DNA of 64,000 nucleotides from Plectrocnemia conspersa (GCA_009617715.1 VTFK01000324.1:248001-312000); one strand, 5' to 3'; positions 1-11,640 are shown, numbered from the stretch's first letter. Numbers and translations: made by a program. The notes: generated from the sequence alone by a model not told the origin.

Positions 1-960
1 AAGGCAGAAAAGCGCGAAATATTTACCGATTTATCGCGCTAGTTCCCAATCGACGCCATTGTGCTGGAAACATTAATAAAAATATCGAAATCGGCGCGTG
101 GCAATTATTTATGCCGTTAACGTATACGTTTACGTGTATCTACGTTGTGTGTGAGGATATATGGACGTATGGAAAACGAGCACAATTTATTGAGTGACAA
201 ACACGACGACTGTTTCGGTAGCGCAATTTATGTTATTGCTTTATTACGTGCTTAGAATTAATCAATTTTGACGTAAACCATAAGTTTAATAAGCATAGAG
301 TTGTTAGTTACACTTTGACAGTGAATGAAAATTTGTTCAATACTCCTATTTTTAATGGTTACCCATTTGTTAAATATAAAGTGTAATAGAAGTTACATAA
401 AGATACATAATAGCAATGAGATTTATTATGCATCTAAATGAGCCTATAAAATTTAATTAAATGCTTTCATTAAATGACTGAAATGCATATTTTAATCTAT
501 AGAAAATACTCACAGCAAGCAATTTCTTTTTATATAATATCAAAAATATTTTAGGCTTAGCGGATAAAAATTTAAATAAACTTACAATTTTAGCATTTAT
601 TTATTGAATTTTGGCATCTATCACAAATTGCTTTAAATAAGTCTCTATGTTAATAAGCTTTACAATAATGTTGTTGCTTTTTTGAGATTAAATTTCATTA
701 AACTGGGATTTGAAGTTCCTCACATCTTACCGTCAAAAACATCGGCTAATGCTAACGTAAGATTTTGTAAATTTTTCGTTTCACATAGATGCTGCCAAAT
801 ACAAATAATATTCCCCAAGAATATCATTTTCATTGACAATATTCGTAACATTAAAATTCCAAGAAAGAAAATTCTGTTAAAAATAATTAAAAATTGTTTT
901 TAAATGCAAATCAAACTTCTAAACACTTTTTGCATACGACATTTTTCAGTAGGATTTCAT
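1..960. other. AT-rich unique DNA, no gene seen
   Basis: Intronic or intergenic sequence. The first ~130 bases are richer in CpG than the rest. The only longer open frame (682-903) has AT-driven composition and no motif, so I do not regard it as a gene. Confidence 0.5.
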
Positions 961-1720
961 TTTGCAAAGTTATGACACTTTGTATTTTTACATTGGCCGC
1001 CATTTTGTAAAAAAAATTTAAATATTTTTTTTATACAAAACGTATAGGGGGTGCACGGTTGTTCTATACGATACTAAAAATTTAATTTTTAATCTTTAAA
1101 ACCAAGCAGTTAAGAGCGTTAACTCTTCTGAAAGTCTCAAAATGGCTCGTATGGGGGGTCCGATCGAACTGATACTTTGCTTGTTTTGAAGCAAAAATAT
1201 ATATTTTTTATATTTTATTTAGATGTAGTTTAGGCTTTTAAAAGTTTCGTGTATAGCAATCTTTTCGTTAAAATTTAAACCTACTGAGTTACGAGTGTTT
1301 AAATTTTTATACTTGTCGCCATTTTGCAAAAAATTGATACATTGGATTTTGCTAGCGAACATATACAGGATGCTCAAGAATTCTATACTGTCACAAAAAT
1401 TCAACTTTAAATATGTATAAATAAGCTCACACTGACCTTAACTATATTGCAAGTCTTATGAGCGTATGTATGGTGGGTCGATCGACTCATAACACTAAAC
1501 GTGTTTTGGAAAAAAAAACTTTTTTTTTTAATTTTTAATTTTTTTAAACGGTATCGTAAGTACATTCGAAAGCTATATTTCGTATCAAAAATTCAAGTCT
1601 ATATCTTTAAAAGGAACCAAATACGAGCGTTAACTATATGCCAAGTCACTTTTTGCTTTCTTGAAATTTGCCTTTTAATATAGCATCCCTTTGCAAAATA
1701 TTTTTTTAAAAAAAAAAGTA
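960..1720. repeat. Diverged interspersed or tandem repeat family, about three units
   Basis: A recurring block contains GTTAACT(A/C)T(A/T)T..AAGTC followed by a CGTATG(T/G)..GGGTCGATCGA-like stretch. Copies start near 1118, 1436 and 1628. The phrase GCCATTTTG(T/C)AAAAAA occurs near 1000 and near 1320. Spacings of about 318 and 192 bases show old, unequal units. A related fragment in inverted orientation lies at the far end of the window (63895-63960), sharing GTACATTCGAAAG and a CCCCCCATACG run. The class is unknown. Confidence 0.5.
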
Positions 1721-2064
1721 TTATGCACTCGCATCAAAATTCTAAAAACGCTGCTGAAACTGCAGTTCAAGTTAAAAAAATATATTTGCCCCAAATTTTT
1801 GTTGAAATAGAGATTTCATTTAAATACATAAAGCAGGTTGACATGAATAGTGACTCAATCAACGCTAGTTGTCATTGAAATGACTTTACCGCAGTGTAAA
1901 TTCCATGTATTATATAATCAATATTTTGTATTGTAGTTTTGTGTTAAATTCTTTAAGCAATCTCGCGATATTTGCAACAAAGAAATTTTAGGGTTTGCGA
2001 ATCCTATCGGGTGTGAGGCTCAGGGTGAAATCTAATTATAGTTTTAATACGTTATATTTACATA
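1720..2064. other. AT-rich DNA, nothing recognised
   Basis: No frame, repeat or motif that I can support between the old repeat family and the possible LTR. Confidence 0.4.
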
Positions 2065-2548
2065 TGTTGCGACACACGATAAATAGCGAGATGTTTTCTC
2101 TAAGCGGTGGGGGAGAAACTGGCGAATGGATGATGTCAGTAGACGATCCTCATAGTTCTGATTGATGTGGCAGTGACAATATATTCTTCAAGCGGTGGTG
2201 GGTTGATTGCACTGCCTCATTGGAGTCTAGACTCAAGTATCCAAGTCTGAAAAGCTTGTCCAGCCAATCGCTGCAGTTGGCGAAATAAGTATACGCCTTT
2301 AGAAAGCGACGTTCGCTTAATGGGCTTGTCTAAGGTCGTATTGCATTGCAACGTGATTTATTATATCCGTGATCGTTTCGCTACAAAGAAAGACGGAGAA
2401 TATTTACAGTAAGAATAAAACTCGTGTTCTTTATTGAGTCATAAGGACGCGTGGTCCAAGTTTTGTTGCTTTGTTGATAAATGATCATTTTGGTCACAGT
2501 AAAATAACGCTAGTTTTGAGACAAATTCTGTGTGTGGTCGCCACAACA
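2065..2548 (+). repeat. Possible solo LTR
   Basis: This 484-bp stretch is more GC-rich than its flanks. It begins TGTTGCGACACAC and ends GTCGCCACAACA, giving the TG...CA termini with a TGTTG/CAACA inverted pair expected of an LTR. Near the 3' side (about 2410-2445) it has an AATAAA signal followed by a GTGTTCTTTATTGAG stretch, reminiscent of an R/U5 region. No matching 5-bp target duplication is visible (ACATA before, TTTGT after), and no primer-binding site or gag/pol was recognised. It could be a solo LTR of a Copia or BEL-type element, or an unrelated GC-rich segment. Confidence 0.35.
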
Positions 2549-3243
2549 TTTGTTATTCAATAATAGTAGCTAAAGGTGGTTTTTCGATCATAAAAAAAGC
2601 AGTGACTAGAGGAGTCACTGTATTTATTTTTTTATTTAGAATGAGTTATACAAATCTTAATAAAACATTACCATGACTAAGTCATCTTATTTCTGTATGT
2701 TAGTCAGAATATTTGTCTTTAATTTTTAATAAAAATGTACGGAAGTGACAATAAGAAATTCACCGCTGACAAAACTAGTTCAATATCATGTAATAAATTG
2801 AAATATTTCCCACAAAGCACCTGCTGATGTAGAATACAACAAAAAACACAAGTTTACAGCGATTTTTCTCGATGACATTTTACAGTGATTTTCATTTAAA
2901 TCACGCGCTAATTTTAAAAACTGAACAATTTTTGAGATATTACTAAATTTCCATATTTATGTTTATACATAATTAAAAATATCTTTAGTGCTAGTTAGCT
3001 AATTAAAAAATATTTTATTTAAAATTAAATGTGATTAAAATAGTCTAGGCAAAAAATAATTTTAAATATTATTTAAAATGTATATGAATAACATATCTTC
3101 CGTTGTTACCTGATAGGCGTAAGCCCAATGCGTTGCAACTGAGTAAGTCAATCAGAGATTATGAATACCTACAATGAAATATTAACAATGAGAATCGGTG
3201 ATATCCATATTATTATTTATAAATTATTACGTGCTATACAATC
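2549..3243. other. AT-rich DNA with one short hairpin
   Basis: No coding frame. A short stem (CAGTGACT / AGTCACTG, 5-nt loop) lies near 2600-2620. Nothing else supported. Confidence 0.4.
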
Positions 3244-3300
3244 TATAATCAATAGATGTCACTGCAGCTGGGGCTGGTTTTTATATAATTAAAAATTCGA

Positions 3301-3375
3301 GTACTGCTCCCAGGGTTCGAACCTGCAACCTCAGAGTTGAGAGTCTGAGACGTTGCGGACTACGCTATTCCGTCC
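3301..3375 (-). repeat. tRNA-derived SINE head, copy 1
   Basis: Read on the minus strand it contains a box-A-like TAGCGTAGTCC and a box-B GGTTCGAACCC 44 bases apart, which is tRNA-like spacing. The 5' and 3' ends do not pair into an acceptor stem, so it is not a functional tRNA gene. The same sequence recurs at 19930-20005 (+), and a diverged relative lies at 14844-14920 (+). A shared AATTTTTA(A/T)TTAT stretch follows both close copies, as expected for a SINE body. A perfect 11-bp inverted pair (TATAATCAATA at 3244-3254; its complement at 3380-3390) brackets this copy. Confidence 0.75.
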
Positions 3376-3390
3376 TTATTATTGATTATA

Positions 3391-5590
3391 CGCAATAAAA
3401 TCAAGATAATCATGAAAATTTACTAAAATATATTTTAACCGATTTTAATTAACTTATTTAAGTTGTATTTGATTTAATCATATATTTAAATACAATAATA
3501 TACATTTTTTTGTTTATTTTATATTATGAATATTACTTATTGTTTTGTTTTTCGTTTTAATTAGTCTGACAGTCTGCTCTCAATTAAATCACAAGGTAAA
3601 AAACGTTTACTTAGCAAATTACATGTTTAAATCCTCCTAGTTGTTTTAAAAACTGATTATAACGTAATGGTATAAATCAAAATTGCATAATTCTAACACA
3701 AAAAGCCGGCTTTCTTTTAAGTTCATATATTATTTTTACATTAGATTGTGTAACGTATTATTAAAAGTAAGAAGTATTTTTGTGATATTAAAGTAGTCTA
3801 TAAATAAACATTACTGGATTAACACATTTGATATTCACATTTCTGATAAACAAAATTACCGAACTGACGACGGTTAAGGTTCACTACAGTAATTGGTTCA
3901 TTGCTTTCCACAAATTACTTAGTATTAAATAATACAAATATTTTGTAACGTTTATCATACATATTCAAAGTCTCTATTGTGACCATTCTGTATCACGTCA
4001 AGTTTGATTTTACTAATTTTGTTTTTTAATTTTTTTCTTTATATATATATTACAAAAATGGTTGAATTGGTAAAGAAAAATCCTTATTCAGATGTAAAAA
4101 TAAACGTTTGTGTGTACCCCTGACTGTTTTTAATACACCCTCCTGTTGAGTGGTGCCTTCAAACAAGATTTATATACCGAACGAAGACGCTGCTGCGGGT
4201 AATTTGATTTGTAAGTTTCCCAAACAGGCTTTTCCCGACAACTTGTAACGGGATCATTGTTAACGCCGTTGTATTGATTCGTTGTCATTATCCTCGGCCG
4301 AATCTAATTATACAACTTCTAATGTTGTACCAATCTGGAAAGTTGCATCTAAGCAAGCGGGTTTCCTTAACTAAATTTTCCTTGTTTATTCATCGCAAAG
4401 GAAAACGTTTGATGTTGTATGGACGGAGATAAGTTAACCATTTTTATATTAATAATAATATATTACCCTGGCATTGAGTCGATCGCGTAATAAATTCCCG
4501 ATTGACACGTTTCGTGTGATCTAACAACATTGTAGTCGTGTGCCAAAATCGTGACTACAATGGAAAGTGTCTGATGCGTGTTAACACGCACTTACATTTA
4601 TTTATGTTAGAAACTTACATAACGACTTTTATATACCGATAATCTTACGATCAGCTTATAAAGAAATAGTCTCCATTGCCGTTTATAATTAGTTTTTAAA
4701 TACAATAAATATGACGCATCGTATATTGTTATTATAATTTACATTATAAGATTTATATACGTATCTATACACAAAGTTTAGTTTTGCATTAAGTTCCGCG
4801 TACATAAAATCATGTTCTCAGAAAAGAAAGCAATTACGCACAGAATGATTACCACCAAATATCGAATAGGTGCTCCTAAACATATTTTTTCTGCAACTTT
4901 TACTTAGGAAATACATTATTTGTTTAGATATAATCACTATCTGTACTATAGAGCATTTAAAATTAAATCTATGAACCGATATTTAGACTATTTTGGATTT
5001 AAACTCAAGTCTGTCCCAGTCACTCATGACGAATAGTTCATCATCGCTTTTTGATTAGCTATATCTACTCAATGTGTTAATGACAAGCGCCAGTTATTTC
5101 GTAAAAAATAAATTATTACAATTGAAAATGGCTTGAAATTTATTTCAAAGAACCGTCGTTATCACCTTTGGAGGTGGCAATCGGTCTTTACAAGGCAATC
5201 AACAAAAGACGTATGTAATTAATTTTTATTAATAAGTAAAATTTACAAACTTTTCGATAAATTAAACAAATAAGTGTTCTATATAATTTATATATTTTTT
5301 TAAACTATTATTGTGATATGTAGGTAAATTTTATAATTAAAAATCACTTACTTATACTGATTTTATTAAAGTTTTGGAGATTCAGATTTTTCAGCTTATT
5401 AGCCGACAATATTTTTCGCCCAGGTGATTTTCTCATCTTTCATTCCCTTAGTTCTTATAGATTACTGTATGTTCTATTAGAACAAATAAAATACAAAGTA
5501 ATTATTATTAGTTTTAATAACACAAATATGATACCAATACTTTGTTTCAAAATTTTTTACGTAATTTGCATATTAGAGCTAGTTACCATA
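3391..5590. other. Low-copy AT-rich DNA, no gene seen
   Basis: No coding frame. The segment 4090-4440 is moderately GC-rich and looks non-repetitive, so it may be unique intronic sequence. The rest is AT-rich and featureless by eye. Confidence 0.4.
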
Positions 5591-5592
5591 TA

Positions 5593-6046
5593 CAGTGAAA
5601 TCTCTTTGTAACGAATCTTTAATATGTCCCCAAAAAACTTTCATGCAAAATGTTTTCATTATAACGAAGATTGATCTCAGTATAACGAAATATTTTGATA
5701 CGAATGACGTTACAATTTCACATATTTCTTCAAGTTAAGTTCGTTCTTGACTTGGCGTGTGCCGGATGTGTTCATAAGCGATATTGAAAGTATTTCGTTG
5801 ACCCTCAAACTTTTTTTATAAAACATTTTTTTAACAAATTTTATTGCGTATCCTTCAAAATAGACAAAAAACGATCTATCAATCTTGTACCTTGATGCTG
5901 TAGTAATATGGTAATTAAAAATAAAATAAAAATATATCATCTTCTTTGCATTCAGTATAACGAAATTTTCGAAATTTCGACGGAATTTTCAGTATAACGA
6001 AATTTTTGTTTGGTACCGTGAGCTTCGCTTTACTGAGATTTCACTT
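5593..6046. mobile_element. Pogo/Tigger-type MITE, 454 bp
   Basis: Terminal inverted repeats read CAGTGAAATCTC at the left and, on the complement, AAGTGAAATCTC at the right. TA dinucleotides at 5591-5592 and 6047-6048 give the expected TA target duplication. The interior repeats the phrase AGTATAACGAAAT several times near both ends, a sub-terminal pattern seen in pogo-like elements. The longest internal frame (5710-5940, minus) has no transposase motif that I recognise, so I call it a non-autonomous derivative. One terminal base differs (CAG versus AAG). Confidence 0.75.
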
Positions 6047-6691
6047 TAGTTAATATCATGTATTTTAATCATCTTTAATATGGATTTATGTATACGCAGT
6101 TTATTATCTGTCAGTCAATAACATTTTCTAAGATTGTATACCAAATAGAAGGTCCAAAAACAGCTTGCTAAACAAATACGTCTGGGTCACAAATTCCAGT
6201 ATCGGTAATTAGATTGGAACCGTAAAATATACAGTTAAACAATGAGAATTAATAATAAAAAATGGCTAAATCGTAAAGCCTTGATTTAAATGGCCGGCCC
6301 GAACGGCTCGTATCGAACAACTATTTATACGACACAAACTATTCGAGAGTACCAATTTAGTACCGGGGGTATTTTGGACCTCCGTTTGGACTGTAATTCA
6401 GCGTGTGTATTGTTGAAATTTTATTACCATCGTTAAACCGTGAAGGTTATAATAACTTGAACACGTTTCGAGCTCTGATAATAATATTCTTTGTTCTCAA
6501 ACGAGAGTAACGAAGACCTGGAGCAGCTATTTATGTTTTATTTATTTTTATTAAATACTATTTTTAATACATAAAATGTATGAATTAATCATCACGATAT
6601 GCATCCATGAATATAATAATAATTATGATATATAATAATCACTTATTCCAATCTCTAAGACATGATAAAAATTAAAAAAAAACCACTAAGG

Positions 6692-6758
6692 TCCATATGT
6701 GATTCAAACCTAGGTCTTTCAGGTCAATAGTCAGCGAATTATACCATTTATTTTGTAA
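6692..6758 (-). repeat. Degenerate tRNA-like SINE fragment
   Basis: On the minus strand there is a box-A-like TGGTATAATTCGC and, 36 bases on, a box-B-like GGTTTGAATCAC, followed by an A-rich tail in that orientation. The spacing is shorter than in a tRNA and the acceptor stem is absent. It lies about 45 bp upstream of the catulin exon acceptor. Confidence 0.4.
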
Positions 6759-6802
6759 TGTATTTATTAATTTTTTTTTAATGCTAAATTTGTTTTTTTC
6801 AG

Positions 6803-7001
6803 ATCTCCACCCTGGTGTCGCATCGCAGCGAGCGCGGTGGGATCAGCGGGGTGGTAGGGTCTGGCAGGGCTGTGGCTAGGGTTGGCCAGGCGGTCAACCT
6901 TGCCGTGGAGAGGTTCGTCACTGTAGGGGAAACCATCGCAGATGACAACCTGGACATCAAGCAGGACATGTATGACGCTTGCAAGGAGGCGAGAACGGCG
7001 G
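6803..7001 (+). CDS. CTNNAL1 (alpha-Catr): Internal exon of alpha-catulin (alpha-catenin-related protein)
   Basis: This is an internal coding exon of 199 bp, phase 0 at its start and phase 1 at its end. It is preceded by a pyrimidine-rich tract ending in TTTTTTTCAG and followed by the donor GGTGAGTTAT, so GT starts at 7002. It encodes 66 residues plus one base. The block RVGQAVNLAVERFVTVGE, followed by an acidic DDNLDIKQD stretch and CKEARTAG, closely matches the N-terminal vinculin/alpha-catenin-type helical region of alpha-catulin as I recall the vertebrate protein, including the RVGQAVNLAV core. Alpha-catulins are cytoplasmic scaffold proteins related to alpha-catenin and vinculin, linked to Rho signalling and the dystrophin complex. 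The exon is much more GC-rich (about 60%) than the surrounding DNA. The stretch RGGISGVVGSGRAV just before the conserved block looks like a variable linker. Family assignment is confident; the orthologue symbol depends on species. Confidence 0.9.
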
Positions 7002-7009
7002 GTGAGTTA

Positions 7010-9780
7010 TATTATTTAACAATAGTACAATACGTAACCTCAACCTCACGGTCACCTCGACGTGTTTTGATTTCACATATACGATGTGTGACTTATATAC
7101 ATTTTTTGCAATTTTGTGCGTTATCGTGATGCATAATATTTGCACAGACCATACTTACAAAAATTAAAACGTAGGAAAAATACTGAGCTAATGTATTATA
7201 ATGTTCTTTTCCTTTTGCACATTTTATTGAGTATCTCAAAATTTTGCATTAATTTTTTTAAATACTTTTAATCAAATACTGAAATTATACGAGACTAAAA
7301 ATTTTTATTTTTTATAATAAAAAAAATATATTACATAATTATTTTGAAGAATAATCGACAAATTTAATGAAGAATTAATTCATTAATAAAATGGCTTTTC
7401 AAAAAACTTATTTTTTTTGTCGACATAAAATTTCCAGAAATTGAAATTTAAAAAAAAAATTTGTCGACGTTGATTTTATTCTACTTAATTCTATTTTTAG
7501 AAGTTTAGATTGTCTGTCAATTTTTTAGTTATCTCGTAGACTCTTTTGTCAGAGTCCGTAAATATTCAATAGCTCTTTGAATATTTCCATAGCTATAATA
7601 CATTTTCTCAGGCTCAATGATTAATTAAAGAAACAACCGTTTCAGTGTGGTTTCGAATAATTTTATTAATTTAGTCTTTGAACTCGAAGAAAATAAATTT
7701 TCTGATTCTTTTAAATGAAAACAATTCGGGTTGTGCAAAAAAATAAGCAATGATATGAACGTTAAATCTCGTCTTTTAGATTTTAAATTTTTTTCTCGAC
7801 CAATGGTAAAAAAATTAAGATGTACCTTATATGAAAGCATATAGCCATTACCTAGTTAAAGTTTACATAGGTTTCGAGTACAATACTATTTAATGTATAC
7901 GTGTTTAAACAGTAATTATAAAATTTTAACATGTGCACTCAAAACTTTATAACACACGTACAAAGTAGAGCTCAAACAATGGGACACCCAACCTCGTTTG
8001 TAATAATGCAAGGTTTAATTTATAATTTTACAATCAGAAGGGTCAGAACATTTCTACATTGTCTGCTATGTTTAAATGCACTAATTTTTCCACAATAAGA
8101 AGCAGTCGAATGTAAGCACAATTCACATTAGTACTTTTTAACAGTTACAATTAATCTAATGAGCGTGCTATAATAATATTCAATGATTATGTTAACTTAT
8201 GTCACGTGTGATTGTGTGAACTGAATCACGTGGTTCTCTACCTGCGTGTGTTTAAATTTGTGGAAAATCGCTGTGTTATTATGGAGCCATTAAATACATT
8301 TTATGATATGATCGTATAATAAAACTGCGCTAGACTGTATGTCTATTTGTCACATTATATACGTATCAAGAGTCATAAATGATGTTTTATTCATGTCGAT
8401 GCTATGAAATATTCAAAATCGATATGCACAGGGCTAGTCGAAAATTTTCACTTCACTATATTATGCAGTTTCTAGAGTTAGTAATAATTTATGACTGCAT
8501 TTATAAAATCTTTTTATTATCGACCGTTGAAGAAGATCAAAATAAATTATTTTTAATGTGCAGCTGTCCGTCGTAATATATTAAGAAAGGCGGATGATAT
8601 AAAAAGTTTTTTGTCGTGAGCATATAATTGCTAATTTGCTATACAAATCTTTGCATCTTAGTAATAATTCCAAAGATCTACCTAAAACTGCACTAGTCAT
8701 GATTAGAAACACAATTGTTTTATTTAATAATTTAGACAGTTTCGTCATTAATAAAAATGCTCCATTTCTTATTAATGCTGATTTACTAAAAATACGTAAT
8801 ATTATAAATATTTCTACATGCTGGAAAATCGGTATTGTGAAACATATTCTGCACTAAATAAAAGGTGAAAATGTACCTGCTATGCACTTATTCAAAATTA
8901 TCGACTAAGGGTGTTTTTTATGTGATCTCGGGGTGCTTATGTTAATAGTTATTTATTTATTTCATTAATTTATTTAGCTTAGTAGCTAATTTTACATCAA
9001 ATGAATTTTAACTAAACATATATATAATATATAACATGAAAAAATAAAAATAGACTTCATATTATAATGTATTTCTTAATGCACGAAATCTTAGTAATCT
9101 TGATTCACGCGTTAACTCTTAGCAACTCAATGTGACAGCCTGGTTGAAGCAAACCTGACGATCGAAGTGGAAAATCTGCTTTTCTTTGGAGTTTGATTGT
9201 GTTGGCCCGGAGGTTAAGGCTTGTACTGAGTTGTCTACGTCTATTTTTTATGAGTTTCACTGATGCAAACTCGTTGTCGAATTCTATTGTATTTTCTAGT
9301 CATAATTTATAAGCGAGTAGGAAGTAAATGAATAGGAACTTATTTTCTTAGAGCGACTAAATCACTAAGGGGGGGGGGAGGTTAGCAATTCTCCCATCTA
9401 TTAAAGTATTGGAATCTACAACTTGTTATGTCTAAATATTTGCATAAAAGGTGATTTGTTCAGGGAAGATTTTAATGACTTTTTATTAAAATTCTTATCT
9501 ACATTTTTTACCAGTATCAAATAATTACGAATTTCTTAGATGTAAAAATAATAAATTAAGGTTATTTGTCGTCATTTCTTATTTATTAGTATACAGCTTT
9601 CAATATTTTTTGGAACTACCTTAAAACTACTTTCCAAAAAATCATAAAATTAATGGCTTACTACATATCTCTCTTTCTTTTCTATGCGTCGCAAATATCA
9701 ACAATTTTTAGCCATGTCAGACAGTTTTCATTGTAAAGAAGAATGTGCATATCATTTTTCTTTGCCTGATAACAAAGTTT
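7010..9780. other. Intronic AT-rich DNA
   Basis: No supported gene. Short frames at 7625-7840, 8379-8576 and 8636-8857 show AT-biased composition and no domain. A run of about ten G lies at 9370-9380. Confidence 0.5.
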
Positions 9781-10020
9781 CTCTGACTTTTAGCTTGACA
9801 CTGTCAGCAGCCTAAAATCGTATCAGGCCGTCATTGTCCAAGCTTCCGTCCTTGGCCGGTCGTTCCCAATGGAGACTACCGCATATGGTCTGAAGCTGGT
9901 CGGCTTAACCCGTTCAGATTTAATGCATTTCATGCATTCTCAACACCACTTCTCGCAAAAATAAATTATTTTATATTGTAACAGTCTTTTTATAAGCCGA
10001 TGGTGTATTTGATTCGATGA

Positions 10021-10432
10021 CTATTTCACTAATAAAGTTTCGAAAGCTCTCTTGAAATCCAAGAAAACTGCTCCAATGCTTTTGTTTATATGGGCAACAA
10101 CTTGTGATGCAGTCTCAGTGGAATGTTTTTCTCTGAATCCCGATTGTTTACATAGGATGTTTTGAGAAATAATAAAATCCTTTAATTGTTTGATTACTAC
10201 TTCCTCCATCACTGTTTCTATACCAGGCAATATGTTGATTGGTCTCATTTCCTGAAACTTTTTACTATTTTTTATTTTAAGTATAGGTATAATAGTAGCA
10301 ATCTTTAAATTTTCAGATATTTCTTCTTCGGAGAGTGCTTTCTTTATTAAATAATTTAATTTATTTCTCAAGTTTCTTTAATTACATGTATATCTAAATC
10401 ATCAGTACTGGTTTCTTTTTCTAATTTATATA
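10021..10432 (-). pseudogene. Non-LTR retrotransposon reverse transcriptase, N-terminal part
   Basis: A minus-strand frame of about 116 residues carries early RT-domain motifs of LINEs: LKIATIIPILK, then MRPINILPGIETVMEEVV, a QSGFREKHSTETA block and AVFLDFKRAFET (first catalytic Asp region). The catalytic FADD box and downstream parts are missing on this side, so the copy ends prematurely near 10020. Upstream of the RT block (10372-10432) the coding pattern continues in a pre-RT linker and is then interrupted by the Tigger element at 10433-11518. The clade is probably within the Jockey/CR1 group, but this is uncertain. Confidence 0.85.
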
Positions 10433-11518
10433 CAGGCGGCCCTCGACTTTCGCACATAATTGGTTCCTGAAAATGTGTGCGAATGTTGAATGTACGAAAA
10501 TCGAGGGAAGTAAAAAAATTGAAATTGTGTGTATTTTAATATATTTATTTATCATATAAGATGTTTAAGAGACGTTTAAGAGACACGTTTAAGTGGGGTT
10601 TGCTGGTGTTTCCTTTGAAAAGTTATCAAGAGTTAACTGTTTTCTACTATTCTTTTATAGTATTTTATAACATGCTATGTTTTTATTGATCGCCCTACGC
10701 ACTTGAGATATGCGTTCTCCATTAGGATCACAATCTTCCATAATATTTAAAAAATTTGTCAAGGTGCGTGAAGGCTTCATTCATATTTTTCATTGTTAAA
10801 GAATTTTCCAAAATAAACCTGTCTCATCTACATTAAATATTTGGCTAGAGGAATATTCTCCATCTTCAATAATTTTGGATAATTAGGAAATAAATTCTTT
10901 TGCAGCATCTTTATCCGCATCAGCCGATTCTCCAGTAAATTTAATATTATGAAAAGAATACCTCATTTTAAAATTGTAAAATCAATCGTTACTTGCTTGA
11001 AAAACCGTGTTAAAATCTTATTTTAATCTATCCTTCCAATCTTTGTGCAAACTAAGAGCTTTTCTTGAATAATTGAAATACTCAGAGGGACATCTTTTTG
11101 ATGTTGGTCATCGATCCAATATGACAAAGATTTTCCATTTCATCCACGTTTTTTTTTTTGCTGTGTTTTTTTGGAAACATATAATTAAAGATTGCAGAAA
11201 TATATCTTTATTTTCCACAATTTTGAACGTATTTCTTAATTATATTTTTATTTTGCAAAATTGAACATATCGTAGAACTGTTTGTATCATACGAACGTCT
11301 GATTGAAGCAAAAGATTCACCGCTATCAGAACGTCTAATAATTTCCATCTTTGTCTTGAATCATGTGAAGTTTATGAGTCCTTGATTTATTTTTGTTCGT
11401 ATCAACACAAGTTTTTCCCTTTCTCACTCGTGTTTATATTTTATTTAATTTTTTTTTAATTAAATTGTTTTTTTTTTATGTGCGAAATAGCGAATTGTGC
11501 GAAAGTCGAAGGCTCCTG
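10433..11518 (-). mobile_element. Tigger/pogo element with decayed transposase, nested in a LINE
   Basis: Terminal inverted repeats: left CAGGCGGCCCTCGACTTTCG, right (complement) CAGGAGCCTTCGACTTTCG. TA lies on each side (10431-10432 and 11519-11520), the expected target duplication. On the minus strand the decayed transposase shows a DVPLSISIIQEKAL segment near 11095, then GESADADKDAAKEF and, at 10808-10834, NVDETGLFW, which carries the first Asp of the DDE catalytic core of the Tigger/jerky family. Stops and frameshifts interrupt it. At 1086 bp it is shorter than autonomous Tiggers (about 2 kb or more), so the C-terminal catalytic part is deleted. The insertion splits a minus-strand LINE. 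Confidence 0.88.
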
Positions 11519-11640
11519 TATTATGTTATGAATTTTTTCTATACTCTCAATGTAGTATGTATTCATTTTTTCTGCTATTATATTTGCCAGAGAGCAATTG
11601 CTTAAATTAGTGGAAAATAATTGATTGCCTAAGACAAGCA
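11519..11640 (-). pseudogene. LINE ORF fragment on the other side of the Tigger insertion
   Basis: On the minus strand this side encodes a LINE pre-RT linker-like stretch (FKQLLSGKYNSRKNEY) followed by an IESIEKIHN segment. That segment is in the same frame as YKLEKETSTDDLD on the far side (10372-10432) if one TA copy and the Tigger element are ignored. This shows that the LINE was present first. One frameshift or stop lies before the IESIEK segment. Confidence 0.65.

Larger units (their letters stand above)
1..6802 (+). other. Intron (or 5' flank) upstream of the catulin exon
   Basis: AT-rich DNA ending in a good splice acceptor at 6801-6802. I recognised no other catulin exon in it. It carries an old repeat family, a possible LTR, a SINE and a pogo-type MITE, annotated separately. 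Whether the whole stretch is intron or includes an upstream transcription start cannot be told from the sequence. Confidence 0.6.

Noticed and set aside
3117..3131. GCGTAAGCCCAATG shared with about 60420
   Set aside because: A 14-base match without similar flanks; may be chance or a very decayed repeat.
6799..6984. Minus-strand open frame over the catulin exon
   Set aside because: It is the antisense shadow of the exon; the plus frame has the conserved protein and the splice sites.
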